Made by a program: the position numbers and the translations under genes | Assembly (NCBI RefSeq): GCF_014190775.1 | Contig: NZ_JACHVP010000002.1 | Span: 124,001-188,000 of the forward strand | Direction of reading: 5' to 3' | Source: Leifsonia aquatica | GTDB lineage: Bacteria > Actinomycetota > Actinomycetes > Actinomycetales > Microbacteriaceae | Length of the DNA stretch: 64,000 nt | Shown here: one piece after another, positions 45,908 through 55,675 of the stretch | How the letters are laid out: each line of letters starts with the position of its first letter | How positions within the stretch are numbered: the first letter of the stretch is position 1 | The notes under the pieces: generated by a model | Seen by the model: only the letters and a program-made list of their open reading frames with translations | The model's database searches: none | What the model was told of the DNA's origin: nothing

Positions 45908-47095
45908 ATGGTCAGCCCGGACGACGTCGTCATCCTGTCCGCCGCCCGAACCCCGTTCGGCAAGATCAAGGGAGCCCTCGCCTCGCAGACCGCGGTACAG
46001 CTCGGTGCCGCGGCGCTCGCCCAGGCGCTGAAGCGTTCCGGACTCGATGCCGATGCAGTCGACGCGGTGATTTTCGGACAGGTGCTCCAGGCGGGCGCCG
46101 GCCAGAACCCCGCCCGACAGACGGCCATCGCGGCGGGGATCGGCTGGAACGTCCCGGCGACCACGATCAACAAGGTCTGCCTCTCCGGGCTCGCCGCCGT
46201 CACGGACGCGGCACGACTGATCCGCTCGGGCGAGGCGACGGTCGTCGTCGCCGGCGGTCAGGAGTCGATGACCAATGCGCCGCACGTCCTTCCCGGTTCA
46301 CGCACGGGCTGGACCTACGGATCCATCCAGGCCCTCGACTCCGCCGCGCACGACGGACTGACCGACGCCTTCGACGGGATCTCGATGGGAGCGTCGACCG
46401 AGCGCTACACCGAACGACTCGGGCTCACCCGGGAGGCGCAGGACGCGTTCTCCGCTGCGTCGCACCAGCGAGCGGGAGCGGCGGCGGCCGCGGGCGTCTT
46501 CGACGACGAGATCGCACCGGTCAGCATTCCGCAGCGCAAGGGCGAGCCGCTCGTCGTCAGCAGTGATGAGGGGGTGCGCCCCGATTCGACGCCCGAAACA
46601 CTCGCTCGGCTGGCTCCGAGCTTCGCGGAGGGCGGCACGCTGACGGCGGGCAACTCTTCCCCGCTGAGTGATGGCGCGGCTGCGCTGGTACTGACCACGC
46701 GTGGGAACGCCGAACGGCTCGGACTGGATTGGCTGGCCGTCGTGGGTGCGAGTGGCCAGGTGGCGGGACCGGACAACTCGCTCCATTCGCAGCCGTCGCA
46801 CGCGATCGAGGCCGCCATGTCCCGAGCGGGGTGGAGCGTGGATGACCTCGACTTGATCGAGATCAACGAGGCGTTCGCCGCGGTGGCGCTGCAGTCGATG
46901 GCGGATCTCGGTGTGGACAGCGACATTGTGAACGTCCACGGCGGCGCGATCGCGCTCGGGCACCCGATCGGTGCGTCGGGTGCGCGGCTCGCCGGCCATG
47001 CCGCGCACGAGCTCGCTCGCCGAGGAACCGGGCGTGCGGCCGTGGCGCTGTGCGGTGGAGGCGGCCAGGGAGAAGCGCTGCTGCTCTGGCGCTGA
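45908..47095 (+). CDS. Thiolase (acetyl-CoA C-acyltransferase)
   Basis: 395 residues. The three thiolase signatures are present: nucleophile Cys in INKVCLSGLAAV (about 88), His in GGAIALGHPIGASGA, and the second Cys in VALCGGGGQGEA. It condenses or cleaves acyl-CoA, as acetoacetyl-CoA thiolase or 3-ketoacyl-CoA thiolase. A good Shine-Dalgarno AAGGAG stands 6 bases before the ATG, unlike the leaderless neighbours. It is convergent with prpC. Confidence 0.95.
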   Translation: MVSPDDVVILSAARTPFGKIKGALASQTAVQLGAAALAQALKRSGLDADAVDAVIFGQVLQAGAGQNPARQTAIAAGIGWNVPATTINKVCLSGLAAVTDAARLIRSGEATVVVAGGQESMTNAPHVLPGSRTGWTYGSIQALDSAAHDGLTDAFDGISMGASTERYTERLGLTREAQDAFSAASHQRAGAAAAAGVFDDEIAPVSIPQRKGEPLVVSSDEGVRPDSTPETLARLAPSFAEGGTLTAGNSSPLSDGAAALVLTTRGNAERLGLDWLAVVGASGQVAGPDNSLHSQPSHAIEAAMSRAGWSVDDLDLIEINEAFAAVALQSMADLGVDSDIVNVHGGAIALGHPIGASGARLAGHAAHELARRGTGRAAVALCGGGGQGEALLLWR

Positions 47096-47183
47096 GGGCG
47101 TCGGAAGCAACCGCGAGCACGCGGGCACTGGGGCGTCCGGTCACCGCGAGCTCGCGAAGCAGCTGGGGCGTCGCCCGGACTGA

Positions 47184-48311
47184 TCAGCGGTCCAGGTGGC
47201 GCTCCTCCGGGCCCGTGTACTGCGAGAGGGGGCGGATGAGGGAGTTGGCTGCGTACTGCTCGAAGACGTGGGCGGTCCAGCCGGTGACGCGCGCGGCGGC
47301 GAACAGGGGGGTGAAGGTGTCGGTGTCGAAACCCATGAGGTTGTAGGCGGGGCCCGACGGGTAGTCGAGGTTGGGCTTGATGTTCTTGCGCTCGACCATC
47401 GCGGTTTCGAGGGCGTTGTAGAGGTCGAGCACTTCCTGCCGGTCGTAGTGCTCGACGAGGGACTCCAGGGCGGCCTTCATGGTCGGGACGCGGGAATCGC
47501 CGTTCTTGTAGACGCGGTGGCCGAAGCCCATGATCTTGCGCTTCTCGGCCAGGGCGGAGTCGAGCCAGGCTTCGGCCTTCTCGGCGGTGCCGATCTCGGC
47601 GAACGCGTGCATGACCGCCTCGTTGGCACCTCCATGGAGGGGGCCTTTGAGGGCGCCGATCGCGCCGGTCACGGCGGAGTAGACATCCGAGAGAGTGGAG
47701 GCGATCACGCGCGCGGTGAAGGTTGAGGCGTTGAAGGAGTGCTCCGCATAGAGCACCAGCGAGACGCGGAAGGCGTCGACGACCACGTCGTCCGGAACCT
47801 CCCCGAAGGTGAGCCACAGGAAGTTGCGCGAGTAGTCCAGATCGTCGCGGGGCTCGACCGGCTCCAGGCCGCGGCGGCGGCGCTGGATGTACGCGACGAT
47901 CGTCGGGAGCTGGGCGAGGAGATAGATGGCCCGGCCCGCGTTGAGCTCGGGATCGAGGATTCCGTCGGACTGCTCGAGGGAGTCGTCCAGGCCGCCGAGC
48001 TGGCTGACGGCGGTGCGGAGAGCGTCCATCGGGTGGGCCGAGGTCGGGATGTCATCGAGAGCGCGGCGAGTACGGTCGTCGAGACGGCGGAGAGAACGCT
48101 CCTGGGCTTCGAACGCCTCGCGCTGATCCGCGGTGGGCAGTTCCCCGTTCCAGAGGAGGAAGGCGACCTCCTCGAACGAGCATTGCGCCGCGAGCTCCTG
48201 CACGGGATAACCGCGGTAGAGCAGGGAGTTGGTCTCCGGATTCACGGACGAGACGGTGGTGGTGTCCACCACGACTCCGGCGAGGCCCTTGTGGATCTGC
48301 GGATCGGTCAT
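47184..48311 (-). CDS. prpC: 2-Methylcitrate synthase / citrate synthase
   Basis: 375 residues. Catalytic His residues are in LHGGANEAVMHAF and MGFGHRVYKNGDSR, with the Asp in SRRVTGWTAHVFEQ-like C-terminal region. The compact size and the neighbours prpB and prpD indicate the methylcitrate synthase, which condenses propionyl-CoA with oxaloacetate. A Shine-Dalgarno AAGGAG precedes the ATG, 30 bp after the prpB stop. It is third in the operon. Confidence 0.93.
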   Translation of the reverse strand: MTDPQIHKGLAGVVVDTTTVSSVNPETNSLLYRGYPVQELAAQCSFEEVAFLLWNGELPTADQREAFEAQERSLRRLDDRTRRALDDIPTSAHPMDALRTAVSQLGGLDDSLEQSDGILDPELNAGRAIYLLAQLPTIVAYIQRRRRGLEPVEPRDDLDYSRNFLWLTFGEVPDDVVVDAFRVSLVLYAEHSFNASTFTARVIASTLSDVYSAVTGAIGALKGPLHGGANEAVMHAFAEIGTAEKAEAWLDSALAEKRKIMGFGHRVYKNGDSRVPTMKAALESLVEHYDRQEVLDLYNALETAMVERKNIKPNLDYPSGPAYNLMGFDTDTFTPLFAAARVTGWTAHVFEQYAANSLIRPLSQYTGPEERHLDR

Positions 48312-48341
48312 GCGAGCTCCTTCGCTCCGTCCTGCGTCGCG

Positions 48342-49241
48342 CTAGCGGCGCACGTCGAAATTGAACACCGAAGTGTCGAACGCGTTGTATCCCTCGTAGT
48401 CAATCAGGTCATACAGATCGGCGCGATGCTGCATCTCACCGAGCATCGGCTTCAGGGTTCCCTCGCCGAGAAGCTGATCGAGGCCGCGTTCGGCGGCACC
48501 CATAGCCAAACGGAGGAGGGAGACGGGCCAGATGACGATGTTCACCCCGACGTCGCGAAGCTGGTCGACGGTGAAGAGGTCGCTCTTGCCGAACTCGGTC
48601 ATGTTGGCCAGCATGGGCACGTCGATCGCCTGGCGGACGGCTTCGAACTCGGACAGGTCGGCCATCGCTTCGGGGAAGATCGCGTCGGCACCAGCGTCGA
48701 CGAGGGCTTTGGCCCGGTCGATCGCGGCGCCCAAGCCGTCGACGGCGCGGATGTCGGTGCGGGCCATGATGAGGAGGTTGGGGTCACGGCGGGCGTCGGC
48801 TGCGGCGCGGATGCGCTTGAGAGCAGTGTCCTCGTCGACGACCTGCTTGCCATCGAGGTGGCCGCACCGCTTCGGGTTGACCTGGTCCTCGATGTGCAGA
48901 CCCGCGACGCCGGCATCCTCGAGGGACTGGACGGTGCGGGCGACGTTCATCGGCTCCCCGAACCCGGTGTCCGCATCGACCAGGGCGGGCAGGTCGGTCA
49001 TACGAGTGATCTGCGCCGACCGGCCGGCGACCTCGGTGAGGGTGGTCAGGCCGATGTCGGGCAGACCGAGATCGGCGGAGAGGACGGCGCCGGAGATGTA
49101 GACGCCCTCGAAGCCTTTGCGCTCGATCAGCCGGGCGGAGAGGGGATTGAACGCCCCGGGCATCCGGATCAGTTCACCGGAGGCCAGTCGGGCACGGAAC
49201 GCGGCCCGCTTCTCGTGGGCGGGGAGGGAGGAGTACAACAT
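48342..49241 (-). CDS. prpB: 2-Methylisocitrate lyase
   Basis: 299 residues, ICL/PEP-mutase barrel. The catalytic signature is NPKRCGHLDGK (Cys of KRCGH, about 120-124). The metal site Asp residues are in LVDADTGFGEP. It splits 2-methylisocitrate into pyruvate and succinate. The ATG is coupled to the prpD stop (ATGA overlap at 49239-49243). Confidence 0.96.
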   Translation of the reverse strand: MLYSSLPAHEKRAAFRARLASGELIRMPGAFNPLSARLIERKGFEGVYISGAVLSADLGLPDIGLTTLTEVAGRSAQITRMTDLPALVDADTGFGEPMNVARTVQSLEDAGVAGLHIEDQVNPKRCGHLDGKQVVDEDTALKRIRAAADARRDPNLLIMARTDIRAVDGLGAAIDRAKALVDAGADAIFPEAMADLSEFEAVRQAIDVPMLANMTEFGKSDLFTVDQLRDVGVNIVIWPVSLLRLAMGAAERGLDQLLGEGTLKPMLGEMQHRADLYDLIDYEGYNAFDTSVFNFDVRR

Positions 49242-50812
49242 CAGAACAGTCCCTTCGGAGTCGGAACGGACGCGAGCACCCCCGGCGCGGCGGTGATCGT
49301 GAGACCACCGAGCTCCGCGGCCGACAGCGACGGGAGACGCTCGGCCAGGGCGAGGAAGCGTTCGATCTCTGCCTCCTCCAGCACGTCCTGCGCGAGGGTG
49401 CGGAACTTGGTCACATAGTCCGCCCGGGCGAACGGGCGAGCCCCGAGCGGGTGGGCGTCGGCGACGGCGATCTCATCGGTGATCACCCGGCCGTCAGCGA
49501 GCCGGATCTCCACCCGGCCGCCGAACGCCTTCTCCGCGGGGTCGATCGAGTGATAGCGGCGGGTCCACTCGGGATCCTCCGTGGTGGTCACCTTGCCCCA
49601 GAGCTCCACCGTGTCCGGGCGGGCCGCACGCGACGGCAGGTACGACTCGACGTGGTGCCAGCCGCCGTCCTGGAGGGCGACGGTGAAGATGTACGGGATC
49701 GAGTGGTCCAGGGTCTCCCGGGACGCGGTCGGGTCGTACTTCTGCGGGTCGTTCGCCCCCGAACCGATCACGAAGTGCGTGTGGTGCGAGGTGTGGATCA
49801 GGATCGACTCCACCCGGGACGGGTCCGCGACCTCCGGGTACGCGTGGTGCAGCTTGCGGGCCAGATCGATCCACGCCTGCGCCTGGTACTCCGCCGAATG
49901 CTCCTTCGTGTACGAGTCCAGGATCGCCCGCTTCGCCTCCCCCGAAACCGGCAGCGGCACGTCGTAGGAGGCGGACGGGCCGTCCAGCAGCCAGGCGATC
50001 ACGCTGTCCTCACCCTCGTAGATCGGGGTCGGGCTCGTCTCGCCGCGCATGGCCCGGTCGATCGCCTCGACCGCCATCTTGCCGGCGAAGGCCGGGGCGT
50101 GCGCCTTCCACGACGAGATCTCCCCCTTGCGGGACTGCCGGGTCGCGGTCGTGGTGTGCAGCGCCTGCCCGATGGCCTGGAAGATCGTCTCCACCGGCAG
50201 GCCGAGCAGCGTCCCGATGCCGGCGGCAGCCGACGGGCCCAGGTGCGCGACATGGTCGATCTTGTGCGCGTGCAGACTGATCGCCTTCGCCAGATCGATC
50301 TGCACCTCGTACCCGGTCGCGATCCCCCGGACCAGCTCGCGGCCGGTCAGGCCGAAGGCGCGGGCCGCGTGCTGGGCGACCGCCGTGATCGGCGGGATGT
50401 TGTCGCCGGGATGTGAGTACTCCGCAGCCAGGAAGGTGTCGTGATAGTCGAGCTCCCGAACGGCCACGCCGTTCGCCCACGCGGCCCACTCCGGGGAGAC
50501 GCGCACGGCCTCCTGCTCGCCGAAGACGGTGGCGCCGTCCTGCGGGCGTTCCGTGGAGCCGGTGAGCTCCTCGAGTTCGCGGACCGGGAGTGGGTGAGCG
50601 AGCGCCTGCGAGCGCGCGGAGACGACCGGCCGGCGAGTGAGGGACGCAGCGGCGACGGCCGCGTTGTCGATCACCCGGTTGATCACCATCTCGGTGACCT
50701 CGGCGTCGACCTCCACGGGGTCGGCAGCGACCTCCGCGATCTTCCAGGCGAGCTGGTCCTGACGGGCGAGGTTCTCCTCGCTGCGGTGCACACGGACGTT
50801 GTGGATCTTCAC
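49241..50812 (-). CDS. prpD: 2-Methylcitrate dehydratase (MmgE/PrpD family)
   Basis: 523 residues. MmgE/PrpD features: [20 protein letters not shown] (active-site loop), [19 protein letters not shown], and [17 protein letters not shown]. It dehydrates 2-methylcitrate to the aconitate form without an iron-sulfur cluster. It starts at a GTG with TAGGTT (50819-50824) 6 bases upstream, so the prpDBC mRNA is probably leaderless. No prpR-type regulator is adjacent. Confidence 0.95.
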   Translation of the reverse strand: MKIHNVRVHRSEENLARQDQLAWKIAEVAADPVEVDAEVTEMVINRVIDNAAVAAASLTRRPVVSARSQALAHPLPVRELEELTGSTERPQDGATVFGEQEAVRVSPEWAAWANGVAVRELDYHDTFLAAEYSHPGDNIPPITAVAQHAARAFGLTGRELVRGIATGYEVQIDLAKAISLHAHKIDHVAHLGPSAAAGIGTLLGLPVETIFQAIGQALHTTTATRQSRKGEISSWKAHAPAFAGKMAVEAIDRAMRGETSPTPIYEGEDSVIAWLLDGPSASYDVPLPVSGEAKRAILDSYTKEHSAEYQAQAWIDLARKLHHAYPEVADPSRVESILIHTSHHTHFVIGSGANDPQKYDPTASRETLDHSIPYIFTVALQDGGWHHVESYLPSRAARPDTVELWGKVTTTEDPEWTRRYHSIDPAEKAFGGRVEIRLADGRVITDEIAVADAHPLGARPFARADYVTKFRTLAQDVLEEAEIERFLALAERLPSLSAAELGGLTITAAPGVLASVPTPKGLF

Positions 50813-50818
50813 GTATCG

Positions 50819-50836
50819 AACCTACCTCGCTACGCT
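50819..50836. promoter_or_regulatory. Back-to-back leaderless promoters, prpDBC / LysE-type exporter
   Basis: Minus strand: TAGGTT (50819-50824), 6 bases before the prpD GTG. Plus strand: TACGCT (50831-50836), 6 bases before the exporter ATG at 50843. The whole intergenic region is 30 bp, so polymerases on the two promoters would exclude each other. Confidence 0.55.
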
Positions 50837-50842
50837 CTGCTC

Positions 50843-51478
50843 ATGGTCCCGGGCCCCTCCCTCCTCGCGTTCGCGCTCGCCTCGGTGGCGCTCATCGTCA
50901 TTCCGGGCCCGAGCGTGCTCTTCGTGATCGGCCGGTCGCTGGCGCTGGGCCGGGCGGGAGGCCTGCTCAGCGTCCTCGGCAACGCGCTCGGGATGCTGCC
51001 CCTCGTGATCGCCGTCGCACTCGGGATCGGCGCGCTCGTGGCGCAGTCGGTCGTCGTGTTCACGGTGATCAAGCTCGTGGGCGCGGCGTACCTGGTGTAC
51101 CTGGGCATCCAGGCGATCCGCCATCGGCGGCACACCGCGGTGACGCACGAGGACCAGCCGTCGCGGTCGCCGTGGCGCATCCTGGGCGAGGGGTTCCTGG
51201 TCGGGCTCACGAACCCGAAGTCACTTGTGTTCTTCGTCGCCGTGCTGCCCCAGTTCGTCGACTACGGCGCCGGCGGCATCCCGCTGCAGCTGTTCGAGCT
51301 GGGCGTCGTCTTCCTCGTGCTCGCCCTGCTCTTCGACAGCATCTGGGCGCTGGCCGCGGGCACCGCACGCCAGTGGTTCGGGCGCTCGCCCAAGCGAGTG
51401 GAGCGCCTGGGCGCCGCCGGAGGCGTGATGATGATCGGCCTCGGCGGCGTCCTCGCCCTCACGGGCACCAAGCACTGA
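50843..51478 (+). CDS. LysE family translocator
   Basis: 211 residues, about six membrane segments. N-terminal signature IVIPGPSVLFVIGRSLALGRAGGLLSVLG is recognisable in parts (IPGPSVLFVIGRSLALG). Exports amino acids or related small molecules (RhtB group) from the cytoplasm. The ATG is supported by the TACGCT box. Substrate not predictable. Confidence 0.92.
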   Translation: MVPGPSLLAFALASVALIVIPGPSVLFVIGRSLALGRAGGLLSVLGNALGMLPLVIAVALGIGALVAQSVVVFTVIKLVGAAYLVYLGIQAIRHRRHTAVTHEDQPSRSPWRILGEGFLVGLTNPKSLVFFVAVLPQFVDYGAGGIPLQLFELGVVFLVLALLFDSIWALAAGTARQWFGRSPKRVERLGAAGGVMMIGLGGVLALTGTKH

Positions 51479-51527
51479 GGCGGCGGCCCGCACGACCGCC
51501 CATGGCCCCGCACGGCGCGGGCTGTGC

Positions 51528-52061
51528 TCAGATGTCGCCCGCGGTGGCGACCGGGGTGAGCACCGCACGCGCGAGCGTGTGGAAGTGCGCGTTGAAACCG
51601 AGCACGGCGGGCGTCGACCCGGGATCGAGGTCGAGGCGCTCGACGTCCAGGGCGTGCACGATCACGTTGTAGTGGTGGGTGCCGGTCCCGGGCGGAGGGC
51701 CCGCACCGGTGAAGCTCTTCGCGCCCAGCTCGTTCGAGAGCATCGAGGCGCCCTGCGGCAGATCGGCCCCGCCCTCGGCGCCGGCTCCGGCGGGAAGGGA
51801 GTTGACATCCGCCGGGATGTTGAACACCGCCCAGTGCCAGAATCCTGAGCCGGTCGGGGCGTCGGGGTCGTGGATGGTGACGGCGAAGCTCTTCGTCTCG
51901 GCCGGGAACCCGCTCCACGCCAGCTGCGGCGAGACGTCTCCGCCTCCGCCGCCGGCGCCCCACTGCTCACGGGAGAGCGGCCGGTCGTCGGCGATGTCGT
52001 CGCTGGTCAGGCTGAAGTGAGGGACGGCGCCGAAGCGCTCGAGGGGATCATTCGAGGTCAT
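51528..52061 (-). CDS. YbhB/YbcL family Raf-kinase-inhibitor-like protein
   Basis: 177 residues, PEBP fold. Motifs: FSLTSDDIADDRPL, SPQLAWSGFP, VTIHDPDAPTGSGFWHWAVF, GPPPGTGTHHYNVIVHAL and a final HFHTLARAVL. Bacterial members have no proven function; they bind small anionic ligands in the cytoplasm. TAGGTT (52068-52073) ends 6 bases before the ATG. Confidence 0.92.
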   Translation of the reverse strand: MTSNDPLERFGAVPHFSLTSDDIADDRPLSREQWGAGGGGGDVSPQLAWSGFPAETKSFAVTIHDPDAPTGSGFWHWAVFNIPADVNSLPAGAGAEGGADLPQGASMLSNELGAKSFTGAGPPPGTGTHHYNVIVHALDVERLDLDPGSTPAVLGFNAHFHTLARAVLTPVATAGDI

Positions 52062-52067
52062 ATCCGT

Positions 52068-52073
52068 AACCTA
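52068..52073 (-). promoter_or_regulatory. -10 element, leaderless YbhB-like gene
   Basis: TAGGTT, 6 bases before the ATG at 52061; identical hexamer and spacing to the prpD promoter. Confidence 0.5.
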
Positions 52074-52103
52074 CGCTCGCCCCGTGCGCAGTGGGCCGGA
52101 GGA

Positions 52104-52883
52104 TCAGACGCGCTGAGCGGATTCGGAGATCCCGGCGGGCGCGGGACGCCGGCGGAAGCGCGCGGGGAGTCCGCTGATCCCCCATCCCGTGACGCGGAGC
52201 ATCGCCTCGGCGACGATTCCGCCGGTCATCTTGGACGCGCCGTGCTCGCGCTCGACGAACGTGATCGGCACCTCGGCGACCGAGAGCCCCGCACGATAGG
52301 CGCGGCGCAGCATGTCGATCTGGAAGCAGTACCCCTGGCTCTCCACGTCTGCGAAGTGGATGCGGCTGAGCGCGTCGGCGGTGAAGGCGCGGTAGCCGCC
52401 CGTGACGTCACGGACCGGCACCCCGAGCGCGATGCGCGAATAGGCGCTGCCTCCCCGCGACAGCAGTCGGCGGCGGGCGGGCCAGTTGACGACGCCGCCA
52501 CCGGGGACCCAGCGCGACCCGAGCACGAGGTCGGCGCCCGTTCCGGGCTCGCTCCCGCGCAGGGCGTCGAGCAGGCGGGAGAGCTCCTCCGGGCGGTGCG
52601 AGCCGTCCGCATCCATCTCGACGATGCGGTCGTAGCCGGCGTCGAGCGCCCAGCGCATCCCCTCGCGATAGGCGGCGCCGAGGCCGTCCTTACCGGCGCG
52701 GTGCAGCACGTGGACGTTGGCGTCGGTCGCCGCCAGAGCGTCCGCGATCTCGCCCGTGCCGTCCGGGGAGTTGTCGTCCACCACGAGCACCTCGGCCGAG
52801 GGGACGGACGCGCGCACCCGACCGACGATCGGGCCCACGTTCTCCCGCTCGTTGTAGGTGGGGATGATGACGATGGTTCGCAA
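52104..52883 (-). CDS. Polyprenol monophosphomannose synthase-like glycosyltransferase (GT2)
   Basis: 259 residues. GT2 features: IVIIPTYNERENV at the N-terminus, VVDDNSPDGTG (first Asp pair), VEMDADGSHRPEEL (metal-binding DxD), and GGYRAFTADALSRI with EVPITFVEREHGASKM in the acceptor region. No membrane domain, as in the Ppm1 catalytic half. It makes polyprenyl-phosphate mannose for cell-wall glycans and protein mannosylation. The start is a TTG (52883), preceded by AGGCGG; no leaderless box. Its partner apolipoprotein acyltransferase gene is not in the window. Confidence 0.93.
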   Translation of the reverse strand: MRTIVIIPTYNERENVGPIVGRVRASVPSAEVLVVDDNSPDGTGEIADALAATDANVHVLHRAGKDGLGAAYREGMRWALDAGYDRIVEMDADGSHRPEELSRLLDALRGSEPGTGADLVLGSRWVPGGGVVNWPARRRLLSRGGSAYSRIALGVPVRDVTGGYRAFTADALSRIHFADVESQGYCFQIDMLRRAYRAGLSVAEVPITFVEREHGASKMTGGIVAEAMLRVTGWGISGLPARFRRRPAPAGISESAQRV

Positions 52884-53031
52884 GGAACCGCCTTTCTGCC
52901 GAAGTGCGCGCCGTGGAGGCTACTCCCACCTTGCCCGAACTGGCTGAACACTTGGCGAACGAAACTTCCGACGCTCGCAGTTTCGCGCGCGCGGGCCGCT
53001 GGCGGACGGGCCTCTCACGGCACGGGTCGCC

Positions 53032-53037
53032 TACCAT
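53032..53037 (+). promoter_or_regulatory. -10 element, leaderless trhO
   Basis: TACCAT, 6 bases before the GTG at 53044, with no Shine-Dalgarno sequence between. Confidence 0.5.
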
Positions 53038-53043
53038 CGTCAG

Positions 53044-53985
53044 GTGCCCGTGCCCAAGATCCTGCTCTACTACGCGTTCACACCGCTCCCCGATCCGGAG
53101 GCGGTGCGGCTGTGGCAGCGCGACCTCTGCGCGTCGCTCGGGCTGCGCGGCCGCATCCTCATCTCGAAGGACGGCATCAACGGCACAGTCGGGGGCGAAC
53201 TCGATGCCGTGAAGCGGTATCTGCGCTCCACGCGCGAGTACCCCGGATTCCGGGAGCTGGACGCGAAGTGGAGCAGTGGTTCGGGTCTCGACGCCGACGG
53301 ACGCAGCCTCGATTTCCCGAAGCTGTCGGTGAAGGTGCGGGAGGAGATCGTGTCCTTCGGCGCACCCGCCGAGCTGCGGGTCGATGAACACGGCGTCGTG
53401 GGCGGCGGCGAGCGCCTCGCCCCGCGAGAGCTGCACGAGCTGATCGAGGCGCGCGACGACGTGGTGTTCTTCGACGGGCGCAACCGCTTCGAGGCCGAGA
53501 TCGGACGGTTCCGGGGCGCCGTCGTCCCGGACGTGGCCAACACCCGCGAGTTCGTGGCGGAGTTGGAGAGCGGCGCGTACGACCACCTCAAGGACAAGCC
53601 GGTCGTCACGTACTGCACCGGCGGCATCCGCTGCGAGGTGCTGTCGGGGCTGATGAAGTCGCGCGGGTTCCAGGAGGTGTACCAGCTCGACGGCGGGATC
53701 GTCCGGTACGGGGAGGCGTTCGGGGACAGCGGTCTCTGGGAGGGTTCGCTGTACGTCTTCGACGGGCGCGGGTCGGTGACCTTCGGCGAGGAGGCCGCGG
53801 TGATCGGCCGGTGCGCGGGATGCGGTGCGGCGACCAGCCGGATGCGCAACTGCGCGGACCCGTCGTGCCACGAGCAGCTCGTGGTCTGCGAGGAGTGCGA
53901 TGTGCTGCGGTGCGCGGCGCACGCGAATGGCACTGCGGCCGTCCCTGCTGTCGGCACTGCTGCACCGGACGCTCCCCATCGCTGA
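53044..53985 (+). CDS. trhO: Rhodanese-related tRNA uridine hydroxylase (TrhO/UPF0176)
   Basis: 313 residues, typical length. An N-terminal acylphosphatase-like domain ([15 protein letters not shown]) precedes a rhodanese domain with catalytic Cys in [16 protein letters not shown]-terminal Cys-rich stretch follows ([21 protein letters not shown], then CEECDVLRC), probably a zinc site. TrhO hydroxylates uridine 34 of certain tRNAs to ho5U using O2. It starts at a GTG. The gene stands alone, upstream of the antiporter. Confidence 0.93.
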   Translation: MPVPKILLYYAFTPLPDPEAVRLWQRDLCASLGLRGRILISKDGINGTVGGELDAVKRYLRSTREYPGFRELDAKWSSGSGLDADGRSLDFPKLSVKVREEIVSFGAPAELRVDEHGVVGGGERLAPRELHELIEARDDVVFFDGRNRFEAEIGRFRGAVVPDVANTREFVAELESGAYDHLKDKPVVTYCTGGIRCEVLSGLMKSRGFQEVYQLDGGIVRYGEAFGDSGLWEGSLYVFDGRGSVTFGEEAAVIGRCAGCGAATSRMRNCADPSCHEQLVVCEECDVLRCAAHANGTAAVPAVGTAAPDAPHR

Positions 53986-54057
53986 CGGCGAACGGGTTCT
54001 CCACCGACTCGTGGGAACCATTGCTGCCCGCTTCGCGTTGCGGCCATCATGAACAGC

Positions 54058-55641
54058 ATGGATCCGGTAGCCACCATCGTCTGGATCGTGTCGTTCGTCC
54101 TCGTCACGGTCACCGTCACCGGGCTGTCCCGCCGCGTCGGCTGGTCGGCCCCGGTGGTGCTGGTCGTCGTCGGCGCCGTGGCGTCGTTCATCCCCGGAGT
54201 GCCGCAGATCGCCCTGGAACCCGAGGTCGTGCTCTACGGTCTGCTGCCGCCGCTGCTGTTCGCGGCCGCCATCCAGACCTCGATCGTCGACGTCCGCGCC
54301 AGGCGCGACGGCATCCTGCTGCTCTCCGTCGGGCTCGTGGCGTTCACCGTGATCGCTGTCGGATTCGCCACGTGGCTCGTGGTGCCGGCCATCACGCTCG
54401 CTGCGGCCTTCGCCTTCGGGGCGGTGGTCGCGCCCACGGACACGGTCGCCGTGACCGCGATCGCCGGCCGCGGTCACCTCCCGCGCCGGCTCGTGACCGT
54501 GCTCGAGGGCGAGAGCCTGCTCAACGACGCGACCGCGCTCGTGGCCCTGAACGCGAGCATCGCGGCCATCGTCAGCGTGATCAACCCGTGGGCGATCGCG
54601 GGCGAGTTCGGTCTGGCGGTCGTGGTCGGCATCGGGGTCGGGCTCGCCGTCGGCTGGGTCCTGGCGATCATCCGCAAGCAGCTCCGCTCCCCCGTGCTGG
54701 ACACGTCGCTCGGACTCATCACGCCGTACCTGGCGTTCATCCCGTCGCAGTTCCTGCACGGGTCGGGCATCCTCTCGGTCGTCGTGGCGGGCCTGTACCT
54801 CGGGTACCGGTCGCCGACCATCCAGACGGCCGAGGCCCGCATCGCGGAGACGATCAACTGGCGCACCATCCAGTTCCTGCTCGAGAACGCGGTGTTCCTG
54901 TTCATCGGGCTGGAGCTCTCGAGCATCCTGAGCGGGGCGTTCCGGTCGGGCATCACGGTGTGGGAGACGGTGATCATCAGCGCGGTGGTGCTGGTGGCAC
55001 TGTTCCTGTCGCGGTTCCTGTGGATGGTGGGCACGACCGCGCTCTACAAGTACGGCCCCCGGCGGCTGCGCGAGCGCGGGTGGTCGTGGCCGACCGGGAT
55101 CGCGGTGTCGTTCGCCGGCATCCGCGGGGTGGTGACGCTCGCGGCGGTGTTCCTGCTGCCGAAGGAGACGCCGCACCGGGAGTTCCTGCAGTTCCTCGCG
55201 TTCGTGGTCGTGGTCGCAACCCTGTTGGAGGGGCTGGCCCTCCCCTGGGTCATCCGCCGCCTCCACCTGCCCTCCCCCGACTTCGCGCAGGAGGCGAGCG
55301 AGATGCAGCGGCTGCTCGCCGAAGCGCAGACGGCGGGGCTGGAGCACCTGGAGACGCAGGTGACGGGCAACGAGGACGAGCGGGTGATCGAACGGCTGCG
55401 GGTCAACGCCGTCTTCCTCTCGGACGCGCTGGAGAACCCGTCGCCGGACGAGACGGAGGACACCCCGATGGAGTACCGGCACCTGCGCCGCACGATGATC
55501 ACCGCCGAACGGCAGGCCGTGCTGACCGCGCGCGCGGAGGGACGCTACCAGGAGCCGGCCGTGCGTTCCGTGCTGGCGTTCCTCGACGCGGAGGAGGCGG
55601 CGCTCAAATCGTCCGGGCCGGGCAAGAAGACTCTGATGTAG
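54058..55641 (+). CDS. Na+/H+ antiporter, CPA1 type
   Basis: 527 residues from the ATG at 54058; an ATG three codons upstream (54049) is equally possible. About 12 membrane segments with the CPA1 marks GAVVAPTDTVAVTAI and EGESLLNDATALVAL, whose Asp residues bind the cation. A cytoplasmic tail of about 110 residues follows (EASEMQRLLAEAQTAGLEHL). It exchanges cytoplasmic Na+ (or K+) for protons in pH and salt homeostasis. Confidence 0.93.
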   Translation: MDPVATIVWIVSFVLVTVTVTGLSRRVGWSAPVVLVVVGAVASFIPGVPQIALEPEVVLYGLLPPLLFAAAIQTSIVDVRARRDGILLLSVGLVAFTVIAVGFATWLVVPAITLAAAFAFGAVVAPTDTVAVTAIAGRGHLPRRLVTVLEGESLLNDATALVALNASIAAIVSVINPWAIAGEFGLAVVVGIGVGLAVGWVLAIIRKQLRSPVLDTSLGLITPYLAFIPSQFLHGSGILSVVVAGLYLGYRSPTIQTAEARIAETINWRTIQFLLENAVFLFIGLELSSILSGAFRSGITVWETVIISAVVLVALFLSRFLWMVGTTALYKYGPRRLRERGWSWPTGIAVSFAGIRGVVTLAAVFLLPKETPHREFLQFLAFVVVVATLLEGLALPWVIRRLHLPSPDFAQEASEMQRLLAEAQTAGLEHLETQVTGNEDERVIERLRVNAVFLSDALENPSPDETEDTPMEYRHLRRTMITAERQAVLTARAEGRYQEPAVRSVLAFLDAEEAALKSSGPGKKTLM

Positions 55642-55675
55642 GTCGCGCGCCTACGCGGACACGCGGCCCAGGCGG

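Noticed and set aside
42860-46285. Very long minus-strand open frame upstream of resA
   Set aside because: It runs antisense through aspS and across radC in another frame, with Arg/Ser-rich low-complexity translation typical of GC-rich shadows; the real resA starts at 42859.
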